Source of the DNA: Protopterus annectens
Lineage: Eukaryota > Chordata > Ceratodontiformes > Protopteridae
Direction of reading: 5' to 3'
Assembly (NCBI RefSeq): GCF_019279795.1
Contig: NC_056743.1
Coordinates: forward strand, 930,660,499 to 930,724,498
DNA length: 64,000 bases
Shown here: positions 9,601-19,145 of the stretch, piece by piece
Numbering within the stretch: position 1 is the first letter of the stretch
Layout of the letters: the number at the start of each line of letters is the position of its first letter
The notes under the pieces: generated by a model
Databases searched by the model: none
Told to the model about the DNA's origin: nothing
What the model saw: the letters and a program-made list of their open reading frames with translations, nothing else
Position numbers and translations under genes: made by a program

Positions 9601-9822
9601 TGACTGTACCTTGGCTGTTACAGAGGACTTAATAGTAAGCTGAGAAGATCTGAAAACACCCTCAGAAGCCGATGCCTGCTCAGCGGCTCCGGACCCATCT
9701 GAGGGAATAGTTTCCGTAGGCCCAATACCTTGAGTATCCAGAGGTCTAGTTCTCTCCATGTGGGAGTCGGATACAGCCTGTAGCTCTGAGGTAGCGGGTG
9801 TCGGACTGTGAAAGCGCCTCAC
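6679..9822 (-). CDS. DIRS-E gag-RT-RNase H polyprotein (1,047 codons)
   Basis: One uninterrupted frame covers most of gag, then RT and RNase H. Gag comes first, with a KMAEDLITLIRGSHPCPEKR helix, an acidic SDAEESIPSVSPPEDYSFGE stretch and an RALDRWGKKVYTSATLA segment. RT follows, with RLFLVPRKD, VTLDLKEAY (first catalytic Asp), LPFGLSTAP and YLDD at residues about 681-684. RNase H has TDNTTVMWY near residue 905 and ADELSR near its end. The last roughly 80 codons have shifted into the recombinase-overlapping frame, so the conserved tail is lost. Its first Met (9,822) is not the natural gag start; that lies at 10,142 behind stops. Gag and RT in one frame recur in DIRS-C and D. Confidence 0.88.
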   Translation of the reverse strand: MRRFHSPTPATSELQAVSDSHMERTRPLDTQGIGPTETIPSDGSGAAEQASASEGVFRSSQLTIKSSVTAKVQSKTPVKTKKQVQHSPEQSSMPKKQMLKMAEDLITLIRGSHPCPEKRLRQDTDYDSSDQVSIFSYSSSDQGYSLPPYEGSDAEESIPSVSPPEDYSFGETMHTMREHFHWESKDYSESKKRLRDVLLLPQHRHLAVPPCLILLIVFSESSLSPDSLPPAPVKPDRYYRVPDSHTFLYKNPVPSDRDSRALDRWGKKVYTSATLAVRPLNCQFHMLKYQQYLMSLLKQKMLTNSENPDNKEMQELLHAAEQVGKHTLQCGFYSLEASCRAAVTGSVIRRHAWLKEQSLPEHVKVKLLDAPLQHDTLFGVKAEEVLKKMEDKAKSMQTVKDFLQVQPPRFSRNWPSKNWSFHVSDRPQRGIYRRPRGRSQPQGSYDLSNGVLLPPKEEKTNHNLTGNSPNDFPLQRPSTYILAAPLGGKLALFAQNWHIITQDKWVLNIITQGCRFHFHTLPKSKGMPNLPQNQWVEAQKEIAAHMDMGAIQRAPQQEQGQGFYSRLFLVPRKDKVWRPILDLSILNTFLDVPKFKMLTLQQLLPMLGKKAWLVTLDLKEAYLHVPIRQSCRRCLRFIAGSMHYQFPALPFGLSTAPGVFTKCLAPVIAFCRQRIIQLYPYLDDCLIQAESKDILLRHLAFVKILLICLGYTVNEKKSKLVPSQEIIFLGASLNTAAHMAYLMPDKQRQLTHYFQMMATKTHLPARKILQALGFMASSILLIPYARLHMRKLQWYLKSVWTQHCHSLETVITIIPCLQQEFLWWSRACHLNKGQPFTLPTSRQTITTNASDYAWGGVHMEGKCVQGTWPKEQMHLHINQKEMLAVQNALTAFKDLLHPGQLLLKTDNTTVMWYINKQGGKHSYLLYRQDMTLWNMALTYQVHLQAQFLPGKKNTLADELSRNLMDPHEWKLNPQVFSMITRKCGRPNRSFCLPSQLPTTEILHKDLSITSMESGCSFIQLGNPDSLCLPSTASSSQGTPKSQTRSQK

Positions 9823-10142
9823 TGAGAACCGGCGACTGGCCTAGAAGAGGCTTTGTTGTTGGTTTTGAACCTCGGATGCCTGTCCTTTTCCTTGTCTTTG
9901 CGCTTTTTATGAATTCCGGTCGTCGGTTGTTCTGATGGCATTATATAATTAAACCTTCAGCCAAAGTAATGTAAGCCAAAATCAAACCAACGTTTAATAG
10001 TGCGTTTGTTGAATCTAGCACAAAACCGACAACTAGTAACGCCATGGTCAGGGCCTAGGCAAGGAATACAGTAAGAGTGAAAATCCTTATGAGGTATTTG
10101 CTTCCCACAAGAAAGTTAACAATTGTTAACTTTTACTGACAT
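9823..10142 (-). pseudogene. DIRS-E gag N-terminus (interrupted)
   Basis: The gag start MSVKVNNC is at 10,142, followed by the zinc motif CxxC-GKQIPHKDFHSY-CxxC seen in other copies. A three-base insertion creates a TAA nine codons in, and a TGA stands where other copies have Arg (FGRRFNY). A frameshift then separates this part from the long frame starting at 9,822. In DIRS Gag this zinc ribbon probably binds nucleic acid; that is inference from the motif. Confidence 0.8.
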
Positions 10143-10286
10143 TGGTTCTGGAGCAAGAAAAAGTTTCCCCAACTGGGTACTTAGCTTTATTGGAGACTTC
10201 GGTTCTGACACTCTATTTCGAAAATCTCAGGAGTCGGCCGACCAGCACCTGTGAACTGCTTTTGCTTCGGGCACTGCGCAGCAAGA

Positions 10287-10343
10287 AAGACTGAAGAAAA
10301 TGGCGTCGGTTGCATCTTTTATACCCCTGGCGCACTGACGTCA
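10287..10343 (-). promoter_or_regulatory. DIRS-E 5' promoter: CRE box, TATA box, YY1-like site
   Basis: In coding orientation TGACGTCA (10,336-10,343) precedes TATAAAAG (10,316-10,323). About 20 bp downstream lies CGCCATTTT, the complement of the YY1-like AAAATGGCG (about 10,295-10,303). The arrangement is kept in most DIRS copies here. Transcription would start near the CATTTTCTTCAGT stretch. Function is inferred from motifs. Confidence 0.6.
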
Positions 10344-10393
10344 GGGAAGAGGCGACATCAACCGACGCTGGACCAAGACTTTGGAACTCGAGC

Positions 10394-10580
10394 TGACTGC
10401 GGGTAGCCTGCCAGCAGGATAACATGACTGCGGGTAGCCTGCCAGCAGGATAACCTGACTGCGGGTAGCCTGCCAGCAGGATAACCTGACTGCGGGTAGC
10501 CTGCCAGCAGGATAACCTGACTGCGGGTAGCCTGCCAGCAGGATAACCCGACGGCGGGTAGCCTGCCAGCAGGATAACCC
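10394..10580. repeat. Six-unit 31-bp tandem repeat in DIRS-E 5' ITR
   Basis: Six head-to-tail units of about 31 bp, each containing GGGTAGCCTGCCAGCAGG then ATAAC. They lie between the outer end and the promoter. The 3' ITR at 4,985-5,055 has only two units and other DIRS copies have about one. Each unit holds a CCTGC-CA-GCAGG dyad. There are no spacers, so this is not a CRISPR array. Confidence 0.9.
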
Positions 10581-10617
10581 AAGTGTATTGACTGCAACAG
10601 TGAAACACGATGAACAT

Positions 10618-11723
10618 CTTCCAGTTGTGCACTCCAAGAAGTTAGACCCAGAGGTCACTCCAGTAGTTAGACCAGTAAGAAAAGTTCCAGTAGCTATGCA
10701 AGACAGAGTCAAAGCTCAGTTGGATAAAATGGTGTAGCAAGGTGTAATTTTTCCAGTTACAGAACCAACTGAATGGGTATCATCTATGGTAGCAGCTCAG
10801 AAAAAAAGGCTCAGATGAAATCAGAATATGTACTGACCCAAGAGATCTGAAGAGACCCAAGAGATCTGAACAAAGCATTAAAGACACTGCATCATCCAAT
10901 GTGCACAGTCGAATAGGTTGCAGCCCTAATACCGAATGCCAATGTTTTTTCCGTCTTGTATGCAAAGTTCATTTTGGCAAGTGATGCTTGATTGCGAATG
11001 CTCATTACTAAAAACATTTGGTACGTCGTTTGGCAGATACAGATTCCTAAGAATGCCATTTAGAATAAATTCTGCAAGTGAAGTCTTCCAGCGTATAATG
11101 GAGTAAATTTTTTCAGGTTATCCTTGTGCCATAACAGTAGATGATTTATGACAGAAACCTAAAGAGTTCTAGACACAGCATGTGAAGTAAACGTAAAGCT
11201 CAGTCCTCTGAAGTGTAAATTCAGTCTACCAGAAGTTACATATGTAAGTCATTTATTTACCATTACTGTTTTGAGACCACACTCGACCAAGCAAGCAGCT
11301 ATTCTTGAGATGTCAGCACCAGATAAAATTCAAGTTCAACAGCGTTTCCTAGGCATGGTTAAGTATTTAGGCAAGTTTATGCCAGACTTCAGTAAGCTGA
11401 CAGCACCTTTAACAGAGCTGACATGCAAAAATGTTATACAGTCATGGTTAGAACAGCACCAGAAGGCATTTGAAGACCTTAAGCAGAAAAATGCCACCTC
11501 ACCTACATTAAAATACTATGATATAAAGTTTCATGATTACATCTATGGTTGCACTATTCAGACTGAAACGGATTACCAACCTCTAGTTACTATTATAAAG
11601 AAGCCTATGCATTCAGCTCCAGCAAGATTACAAAGAATGATGCTCAAATTGCAAAAGTACAACTTCAAAACGGTCTATATGAAAGGCAAACTACTTTATC
11701 TGGCTGATATCCAGATCGCCTAG
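10618..11723 (+). pseudogene. Gypsy reverse transcriptase and RNase H remnant
   Basis: The gypsy frame resumes after DIRS-E. RT starts with a PVRKVPVAMQDRVKAQLDKM stretch and PTEWVSSMV (fingers). The active site reads AITVDDL near 11,135, with stops before and after. The thumb and connection (11,271-11,510) read FLGMVKYLGKFMPDFSKLTA. The end (11,520-11,723) jumps from the connection straight to TETDYQPL and LQRMMLKLQKYNF, so the front half of RNase H, with its first catalytic residues, is deleted. Dead copy. Confidence 0.8.
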
Positions 11724-11759
11724 AAATATGATGAACAGCTTGATAAGGAGAATTTTGAC

Positions 11760-12731
11760 TTTGACGTGATGGCAGTGTGTAATTTCTCAACCACTAGACT
11801 TGATGAGCTGAGAGATCACACAAAGACTGATCCAATTCTGCAAAAGCTCAAGCACTACATTAATGCTGGATGACCTTCAAAGCAATCTAGTGTACCACCT
11901 GAAGTGCAAACCTATTTTCCTTACAGAGATGAAATGTTGATGGAAGATGGCATTATTTTCAAAGGTCCTAAAATTGCTGTTCCTGCTTCCTTACAACAAG
12001 AATATATCCAGATTTTGCACTGTGGTCACCCAGGTTCAGCATCCACTAAGAAAAGAGCAAGAGAATTAGTATTTCGGCCTTCACTAGTGAAAGACATTGA
12101 TAAAGCACTTTCTTCTTGTTCAGTATGCAACAGTACTAAACTGCATTTGCAAAGAGAACCACTTCATCTAAGTCAAGTTCCTGAACTACCTTGGTCAACA
12201 GTAGCCACTGATATCTTTGAGTGGAACAATCAACATTACTTAGTATTGGTAAATTCTTATTCGAATTGGTTTGAGATTGACTTACTACTTAATTTAACAT
12301 CCACTACTGTTACTATTAAGTTGAAACTTAATTTCTCAGTCCATGGCAGTCCACACAGCTGTTTCTGACAATGGTACTCAACTTACTAGTCAGTTATTTC
12401 AGAAATTTGCAAGGAAATGGACTTTGTACACGTTACTAGCAGTCCTGAGTATCCACAGTCAAATGGGTTAGCTGAACATGCAGTGGAAAGTACAAAGCAA
12501 TTACTTGAAAGGTCAAAGCATGACAATACCGAAGTCTTTTTGAATTTACTTAATCTCAGAAACATACCCCTTGACAATATACTTTGCTCACCTTCTCAAA
12601 GACTTCTATCCATGCAAGCCAGAATAATGCTACCCATTAGTTCCAGTTTATTGAAGCCTAAAGCTAACAACAACAGAACTATCAAGGCTCAACTACTCAA
12701 GAAGCGTTCTATCCAGTCAGTAGCCCAGTGA
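11760..12731 (+). pseudogene. Gypsy integrase remnant
   Basis: The N-terminal zinc domain appears as HCGHPGSASTKKRARELVF and CSVCNSTK (HHCC pattern, about 12,018-12,140). The catalytic core has TDIFEWNNQHYLVLV (first Asp, about 12,205-12,250), a frameshift near 12,340, DNGTQLTSQLFQ (second Asp, about 12,368) and EHAVESTKQLLE (Glu region, about 12,475). This DDE integrase would insert the LTR element. The frame is broken at least once in the core and before 11,904. Confidence 0.82.
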
Positions 12732-13129
12732 TGATAAACTGAGCAGATTTCTTCATCCATTGAGGGAAGGAGAGACAGTGAGGATACAAACAGTGATAGG
12801 TTTCGACTGGACTGATGAAGTTACAGGTATATGTGCCAACCCAAGACTCTACCTTGTTGAATGAGGGTGTGAAGTACAGGAGAAATCGCAGACATCATCT
12901 TCCTGTACCAGAATCATCATCACAGCATTGTTCCTGTGATACAGACTCTAGATCTCAGAGTGAACCAAACGTCATTCCCATCCCAGAGTATGTTTCAACT
13001 TCTACTTCCATTCCTGAATATGTTCCAAATACTCCCATGGCTGAACATTCTGTAGAGACAGCTCCAGTTGTTAAACCTAATTTCCAATAAAATCAAAAAA
13101 TCGTACTGGCCAGGAACGACTCAATGAAA
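12732..13129 (+). pseudogene. Gypsy pol C-terminal tail
   Basis: A Pro/Ser/Glu-rich open frame (12,815-13,090) with repeated IPEYVST-like phrases follows integrase, in the position of a gypsy integrase C-terminal tail. Arg/Lys-rich residues after 13,090 may continue it. No chromodomain was recognised. The gypsy sequence is broken off near 13,130 by a LINE fragment and resumes near 43,931. Confidence 0.5.
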
Positions 13130-13425
13130 TCACAAACTTATTTACCAAAGACTCCCTATGCTGTGGAATAAAATCCCGGTATATGTGAGGCAGAGCACCT
13201 CGCTGGCCTTGTTCAAGAGAAATCTTGACCAATGGATGGGAGATCGCAGATATACCCCAGGGATTACCTCAGTGTCACTGCTCAACAGAGGCACAGCAAA
13301 ATAATGGGTATAGTTCCCCATACTAAAGGGGTGGCGTAAGCCACAAAACTATGGGCTAGGCTTGTAAATGCCCTCGGGCAGATAGCCTAGTATGAACCTA
13401 TGAACCTATGAACCTAAGTCACAAA
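13130..13425 (+). mobile_element. CR1-like LINE 3' tail fragment, copy 1
   Basis: A plus-strand frame reads FKRNLDQWMGD after an STSLAL stretch, the C-terminal end of a CR1/L2-type ORF2. The 3' UTR follows with CCCTCGGGCAGATAGCC, and it ends in an 8-bp tandem tail of TATGAACC units (about 13,392-13,425). A related fragment lies at 53,855-54,125. It is 5' truncated, as is common for LINEs. Its order of arrival relative to the adjacent Penelope-like element is unclear. Confidence 0.75.
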
Positions 13426-13427
13426 AA

Positions 13428-13944
13428 AGCATTAAGCGCTTTCCTCCTATTAAAATTAGAACTTCATCAGAATGCTTTAAAAACAGAAATCACTCTCCTT
13501 AAATAATACAGTAAATACAGCCATTGGTTGACAAGTTAAAACACTTAGAGAGAGTAAGCATAAATCCACAAGCAGCTTATCCAAAATGTCACATTAAAAA
13601 AAACAATTACAAAAGCACCTGAATACTAACAGTATGGAATAAAAACAATATTTAAAAATGGTTAGTAAACCTATCTAATTATGTCACTTCTAAAGACTTC
13701 TTCAATAAAAAAGGTGAAGGGAAAATTTATCATTAATACCGGGGGGGGGGGGCTATTTAATTTAATATGCCATATGGCTCCCCTTTAACTTATTTTTTAT
13801 ATCACTCCCTCACAGATCAATTTGCACTTGTTCCAAGATGCCAAAGCTAAACTGAGGGCAGTTTTTAGAATGCTTAAAAAGAGCATCATCATCATTCTGA
13901 ACCCTTATACTGTACATATGCTCAAACTATTTTCCTTAGACACC
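13428..13944 (-). pseudogene. Penelope-like element: GIY-YIG C-terminal part and 3' end
   Basis: Minus-strand pieces read EHMYSIRVQN, LFKHSKNCPQFSFGILEQV and PPGINDKF, in the order of the C-terminal half of a Penelope GIY-YIG endonuclease. Near 13,440-13,480 the sequence reads, on the minus strand, TCTGATGAAGTTC then GGAAAGCGC, similar to the GATGAAG...GAAACGCGT terminal signature of Penelope elements. It includes a 12-base G run (13,741-13,752). Stops and shifts make it nonfunctional. Confidence 0.65.
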
Positions 13945-15628
13945 TGTTTATTTATTATTAAACTTATTTATTGACATTTGTTAACCGGGTTAGTCCAGCT
14001 GAGCGACTAGCCCATTTTCAGTGGAGACCTGAGGAGAAAAGCTCCAGTTACAAAAGCAGTTTACAATATAATAAAAAGTCACACTCCAAGACAGAACCAC
14101 TAAAAATACAGTAGGTCAAGAAACCAGGTGTAAGAAATAAACACGTAATAAAATACAAGTAGCATTGTACAAAAATATAAAAACTGGACAGCAGAATTTG
14201 GGCTTTCAAATATTCTGAGATTGAATTTACTAGTTAAATATTTATTAGGTTAATAAGTGTAGGCAAAGCCTAGTATAAAAACACAAATATGATGGGAATA
14301 TAATACAACAGTGTGGAGGGTTTAGGTAGGGTCCTGACAGGGGCAGTTCTTGGTGTTAAGTAGATAAAGTTTGACTTCCTTTTTGAAGTGTAATAGATGG
14401 AGCATAAGTGTATAGTACGTTTATTCCATGCATGGGCCACAGAGCATTTGTAAAGTAGCTTGCCCACATTTTTCTTTGGGTGATAGATATGAAGAAGTTG
14501 CTGGTTTGAGGTTCGGAGGGTCCTAGAGAGGGGGTAGGTAGAAACCACAGAGAAGAGAGTTGGGCATGAAGAAGGTTTGTGTAGTATGGAGTGTATCATT
14601 AGAAACTGTGATAGGAGTTGCTGGGGGAGTTCAAGCCATTGCAGAGATTTGAGTATGAGTCAATGGTGTGACTTGTAAGGAGAGTTAGTGATAAATCTAG
14701 CTATTTTGTGGTATGTTTAAGTTTGGACAAGGTTGTGGACTGAATGCTAGTTAGGACAGGGGCAGCATATACAAGGGAGCGGATGAGAAGTGCCTGTGCC
14801 AGGGAGAGTCTAGCATTGTAAGTTAGAAATTTTCTGTTACGGTAAAGCAAGCCTAGTTTCTGGTGAGTTTTTTTATACAGTGGCATATATGTAAGTTAAA
14901 TTTAAGTTCATCATCAGTGATTGCACCTAGGAGTTTTGTGTGCAGTTCAGGTGGTATGATGGTGTTAATGGAGGATGGGATAAAGGTGAATTTGTGATGG
15001 GAGAGAGAATGGGGGAGAAAGTGCAACAGTTTTTTTTTTTTTTTTTGCATTTAGGATGAGTAAATTATCAGACAGACACTTTTCAATGGATAGAAAGATG
15101 TCCTTGATGTGGGTATGGATTTCAGAGATATTGTTGAAGATGGAGGTGAAAGTCGAGTCATCAGCATATTGGATTAGGGAGGATTGTTTGCAGGATGTGT
15201 GTAGTTCACTGGTAAAAATATTAAACAGGAGGGGACCCAAGATGGAACCTTGTGGAACATCGGATGTGACTGGAGTGGATGGGGAGCAAGATGAGAGCCA
15301 TCTGACAGAATGTTGCCTACAAGAGAGGAAACTATAGAACCAGGCTAGGGAAGCAGCAGCAGACAGGTTAAGATTAAATAGTTTAGAGAGCAGTATAGGG
15401 TGAGACACCATGTCAAAAGCTTTGGAGAGATCAAGGAAGAGACATGATATGAGTTGGTTATTGGCATGGACCTCAACAATATTATGAGTAAATGATAGGA
15501 GGGCGGTAGCTCTGCTATGGTTAGCTCAAAAACCATGTTGCGTGGGAGTAAGAACATTTTGCTGGAGGAGATAGTTGAGAAGCTGTGAGTTAATGGATTT
15601 TTCAAGTATTTTAGATGGGGGGATAGAA
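13945..15628 (-). pseudogene. LINE reverse transcriptase, 3' half and 3' UTR
   Basis: RT motifs in minus-strand order: LFLDLSKAFDMVSHPIL (first catalytic Asp, about 15,400-15,450), TSDVPQGSILGPLLFNIF (about 15,230) and QYADDSTF with YADD at 15,158-15,168. The thumb QKLGLLYRNRKFLTYNARLS lies at about 14,800-14,870. A C-terminal domain with CSVAHAWNKR is near 14,430. A stop (HGF then TGA near 15,535) and A-run shifts break the frame. 13,945-14,270 is 3' UTR. Confidence 0.85.
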
Positions 15629-16100
15629 AGTACAGTTGTGTACACTTACCAAAAATGTAGATGTTTGAGTGCATTCCTGTTGCAGTCATCACATTTGGGT
15701 TATCTGCTTGCAGTAGCCCTCAGTCGGCCTGATTATCCAAGTCTTGGGTCCTACGTCAGTTGCTGTCTCATCTTCCATGACATCAGGTAGTCAGGGGTAT
15801 AAAGCATGCAGCAGACGCCATTACATCAGTTTTTCTTGCCCCAGACATCAGGTGCCCTCATAATGGAAAGCAATTATATATACAAGTTTACACCTCCAAC
15901 AAAAAAGCAAATACACCAAAAAGCTTTAAGCATAGTAAACAAGAATAGAGGTATAGCCAATAGAAGTCAGGGGGTTGCAGGGAGTGTAACTAGGACTGCA
16001 ACAGTAAATACACTCGAATATCTACATTTATGGTAAGTGTACACAACTGTACTATGTTCTTCGTGTTTCACTGTTGCAGTCACCACATTTGGGTAGATTC
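15629..16100 (-). repeat. DIRS-A 3' ITR and ICR
   Basis: The outer end is AGTACAGTTG (plus). The ITR promoter has GGGGTATAAAGC (about 15,796) with a TGACATCA box (about 15,778). ICR at about 15,993-16,095, with the predicted circle joint at 16,053/16,054 reading TGTACT then ATGTTCTTCG. The 5' end at 40,878 begins ATGTTCTTTG, so ICR and end agree apart from one base in this stretch. Confidence 0.9.
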
Positions 16101-16139
16101 CCAAAGCTAAAGATGGGAGGAGGAAATTAAGATAGTATT

Positions 16140-17110
16140 AAGACCAGTTATAAGGCCCTGCAAGACTGCAATGGCAAAACCAGTTCTGGATTTAGAGAAA
16201 ACTGGCAAATGGCAATGCTTGGTGAAGGTATGTACAGAACTCCAGGTAGCAGCTTCTAGGATGTCCCTGGTAGGGACACCTCTGAGAAAGGCTGTAGAGG
16301 TAGATGCAGCCCTGGGTGAATATTGTCTTATCCCCCTCTATGGGATATGTTTTCCATGGTGCTTATAGCAGAAATGAATGCAATGGCCTATCCATTTAGA
16401 AATGGTTTGCTTTGAAATGGCCTTTCCCTCTGCCCCTGCAACAAATGCCACCAGCAGCTGTTCAGATTTCCTGAGAGGTTTAGTTCTGTCCAAGTAAAAT
16501 CAAAGTTGTCTGTGCACATCTAAGGAGTGCAGTATTCTTTCCCCTTTGTTCTGTGGATTAGAAAAGAAGGTTGGCAAATTAATGGACTGATTAAGGGCCA
16601 CACTGGATACCACCTTGGGCATGAAGGAGGGATTGGGTCCTGAGAAACACCCTGTCGCATGAAAGATGATGAAAGGCTCCACTGCCATAAGGGCCTGTAA
16701 TTCCGACACCCTTCTTGCTGAAGTAATAGCTAAAAGTAAGGCTGTTTTCCAAGAAAGGAATTTCAACTTTGCATTTGCAGCTGGCTCAAAAAAAGGTAGA
16801 GTGAGTTTTTCCAATACAAAGTTAAGGTCAAGGCTGGAGGTGGGGCTCTCCTGGGTGGTCTTAGATTTTTGGCCCCTCTGAGGAACTGCTTCAGCAGTGG
16901 ATGAGAGAAGAGGGGTGGGTTCTGTTTGTAATGAGCTGAAATGGCTAAGGCGTGAATTTTGATGGAGGAAAAGGAAAGGCCTTTGTGAAGCATCTCAATT
17001 AAGTATTGAAGAATCTGGTAAATTGGGCGCTGCTGTGCCCATCCCGAGTTTGGTTCCAAGAACAGAATCTTTTCCATTTTTCCACACAGGATTTTCTAGT
17101 ACTAGGCCTC
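16140..17110 (-). pseudogene. DIRS-A tyrosine recombinase (broken)
   Basis: Segments in order on the minus strand: STRKSCVEKWKRFCSWNQ (about 17,050-17,100), SSIKIHALAISAHY, TSARRVSELQALMAVEP (box I, about 16,690-16,710) and FMPKVVSSVALNQ. Then come a QLxFYLD-like helix and a degenerate box II: the position matching HSTR has been altered (about 16,310-16,325), leaving no clear His-x-x-Arg. The TWSSVHTFTKHC segment near 16,215-16,250 appears to carry Cys where the nucleophile Tyr should be. Several frameshifts. Confidence 0.8.
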
Positions 17111-18666
17111 CTTAACTCTACAATGACATCCAACACTTGCTTACTGAGGGATGGCAACGGAGAGATCAGGTCATTAGCCAGGCTGCCAGGTTCAGGGTTT
17201 GAAGCTGTGGGTGCAGAATCTGGCCCTCCTGCTGGGAGGGCAGGGGTGTGAGGCAGGTGCCATGGTGCCAGCAGTGACACACTGCACAAAATGGGGTACC
17301 AGTGCTGGCATGGCCAGTCTGGTGCAATCAGTATCATCCTTGGTTTGTCCTGTTTGATCTTTCGTAGTACCTTGGAGAGGCAGAGGGGGGAAAGGCATAA
17401 ACGGATAGGTTTTTCCAAGTGAAGGACAGGGCATCCACTTTCCAAGCTTGTTTGTGGGGAGTCCTTGTGCAGAATTTGTTCAATTGGTAGTTCTGGGCAG
17501 AGGCAAACAGGTCTATCTATGGGATCCCTTATTTGTTTCTCAACATGTTGAATATCTTTGGTTCTAGTTTTCCCTCGTGTGGGCCCATGAGATTTCTGCT
17601 TAGTTTGTCTGCCAGTGTATTTAGCTTTCCTGGCAGGAACTGAGCCTGTAGGTGCACTTGGTAGCTCAAGGCTGTGTTCCATAGAGCCATGGCTAGTCTG
17701 TAGAGAGGGTATGAGTGAGTTCCCCCTGCTTGTTTATGTACCACATAACAGTGGTGTTGTCCATCTTTACCATTAATTGTCCTGGAAGAATGTGGTCCTT
17801 GAAGGCTGTCAGAGCATTCTGTACAGCTAATATTTCTTTTTGATTGATATGCAGGTGCGTTTGACTTGGGTTCCAATTGCCCTGAATGCACTTCTCTGCC
17901 AAGTGAGCCCCCCATGCATAGCTGATGCGTCTGTTGTTAGTGTTTGGGCAGCAGGGGGTAGAGGGAATGGAAGTCCCTTGTTTTGGTGGCAGGCCTCTGC
18001 CCACCAAAGGAACACTATCTGTAGGCAGGGTATAATACGAATCATTGCTTCTAGATCCTGAGAATGTTGACAACATAGGCTTTTTAGATACCACTGTAGT
18101 TTCTTCATATGCAGTCTTGCATATGGAATTAGGAGAATGCAGGAGGCCATGAACCCCAAGGCGTGCAGTATTTGCCTTGCAGATAACAGGGTCTTGGTGG
18201 CCAGTAGTTTGAAGTAGGCTGTCAAATGAACTTGTTTCTCTGGTGTGACGGAAGTCATCTGGGAAGTTGTGTTCAAGCTTGCTCCCGGAAAAACAATTTG
18301 TTGGCAGGGTACAAGATGTGATTTATTTTCGTTTATGGTGTACCCCAGAGAAGTTAGCAATTTTCTGTACAAATGCCGGATGATTCAATAGTATATCCTG
18401 GTTTTCTCCTGAATTAGACAAACGTCCAGGTATGGGTATATTTGAATATTTATTTGCCTGCAAAATGCAATGACTGGAGCTAGGCACTTTGTGAATGCCC
18501 TGGGCGCAGCAGATAAGCCAATGGGCAGTGCAGAGAACTGACAGTGCATGAAGCCTGCTTTGAAGTGTAGGTATCTTCTGCAAGATTCCCTGATTGGGAC
18601 GTGCAGGTAGGCTTCCTTTAAATCCAGTGTTGCCAACCAGGCATCCTTGCCTAGCATAGGAAGCAA
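17111..18666 (-). pseudogene. DIRS-A RNase H and RT C-terminal half
   Basis: RT from LLPMLGKDAWLATLDLKEAYL (18,600-18,666), FGLSTAP-like and IYPYLDV, where the YLDD box reads YLDV (about 18,425), so the catalytic pair is lost. RNase H has TDASA (about 17,925) and a DNTTVMWYINKQG motif with the leading TD replaced by MD (about 17,735-17,765), then LADKLSRN (about 17,590). The conserved tail (DPIDRPVCLCPEL region, about 17,480) overlaps the YR frame. Many frameshifts. Confidence 0.82.
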
Positions 18667-19145
18667 AGTACAGTTTTGTACCTACCATAAATGTAGATGT
18701 TAGAGTGTATTCACTGCTGCAGTCATTACACTTGGGTTATCCTGCCGTCAGGCAGTCCCGCAGTCGGCCAGAGTTACAAAGTCTTGGTTCGGCGTCGGTT
18801 GCTGTCGCTTCTTCCCTGACGTCAGTGTGCCAGGGGTATATAAGATGCAGCTGACGCCATTTTCTTCAGTTTTTCTTGCCCCAGATGTCAGGTGCCCCCA
18901 AATAGGTAGGCAATACATATTGCTAATAAAAGATACATAAAAAGTAAAACCAAAATCTTCAGTTACCAGCAAATACACCACATAGGTAGTATAGGGTAGA
19001 TAAGTCCCAGCTAAGAAACAGAGGATGGAAGGAGGGTAACCTGGACTGCAGCAGTGAAGATGCTCGAACATCTACATTTATGGCAGGTACAAAACTGTAC
19101 TATGTTCGTGTTTCACTGCTGCAGTCATTACACTTGGGTTGAATC
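18667..19145 (-). repeat. DIRS-B 3' ITR and ICR
   Basis: Outer end AGTACAGTTTTG (plus). TGACGTCA (about 18,818-18,825) precedes GGGGTATATAAG (about 18,834-18,845). ICR about 19,043-19,140; circle joint at 19,101/19,102 reads CTGTACT then ATGTTCGTG, matching the element ends. Confidence 0.9.

Larger units (their letters stand above)
4922..10617 (-). mobile_element. DIRS-E, full-length DIRS retrotransposon
   Basis: A 5.7-kb DIRS element on the minus strand, inserted in the gypsy element. Its 5' end (10,617) begins ATGTTC and its 3' end (4,922) finishes CTGTACT in coding orientation. Order along the minus strand: 5' ITR with promoter, gag, RT, RNase H, tyrosine recombinase, ICR, 3' ITR. The gypsy flanks GGCAAA and CTTCCAG abut in frame with no duplicated bases. 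It has the longest open frame in the window (1,047 codons) but also early gag stops and a frameshifted recombinase, so it is probably not autonomous. Confidence 0.93.

Noticed and set aside
10394-10580. CRISPR-like repeat array
   Set aside because: The 31-bp units are directly adjacent with no spacers and lie inside a DIRS ITR of a eukaryotic genome.
13741-13752. G-quadruplex
   Set aside because: It is a single 12-base G run with no further nearby G tracts; possible sequencing homopolymer, not a convincing quadruplex.
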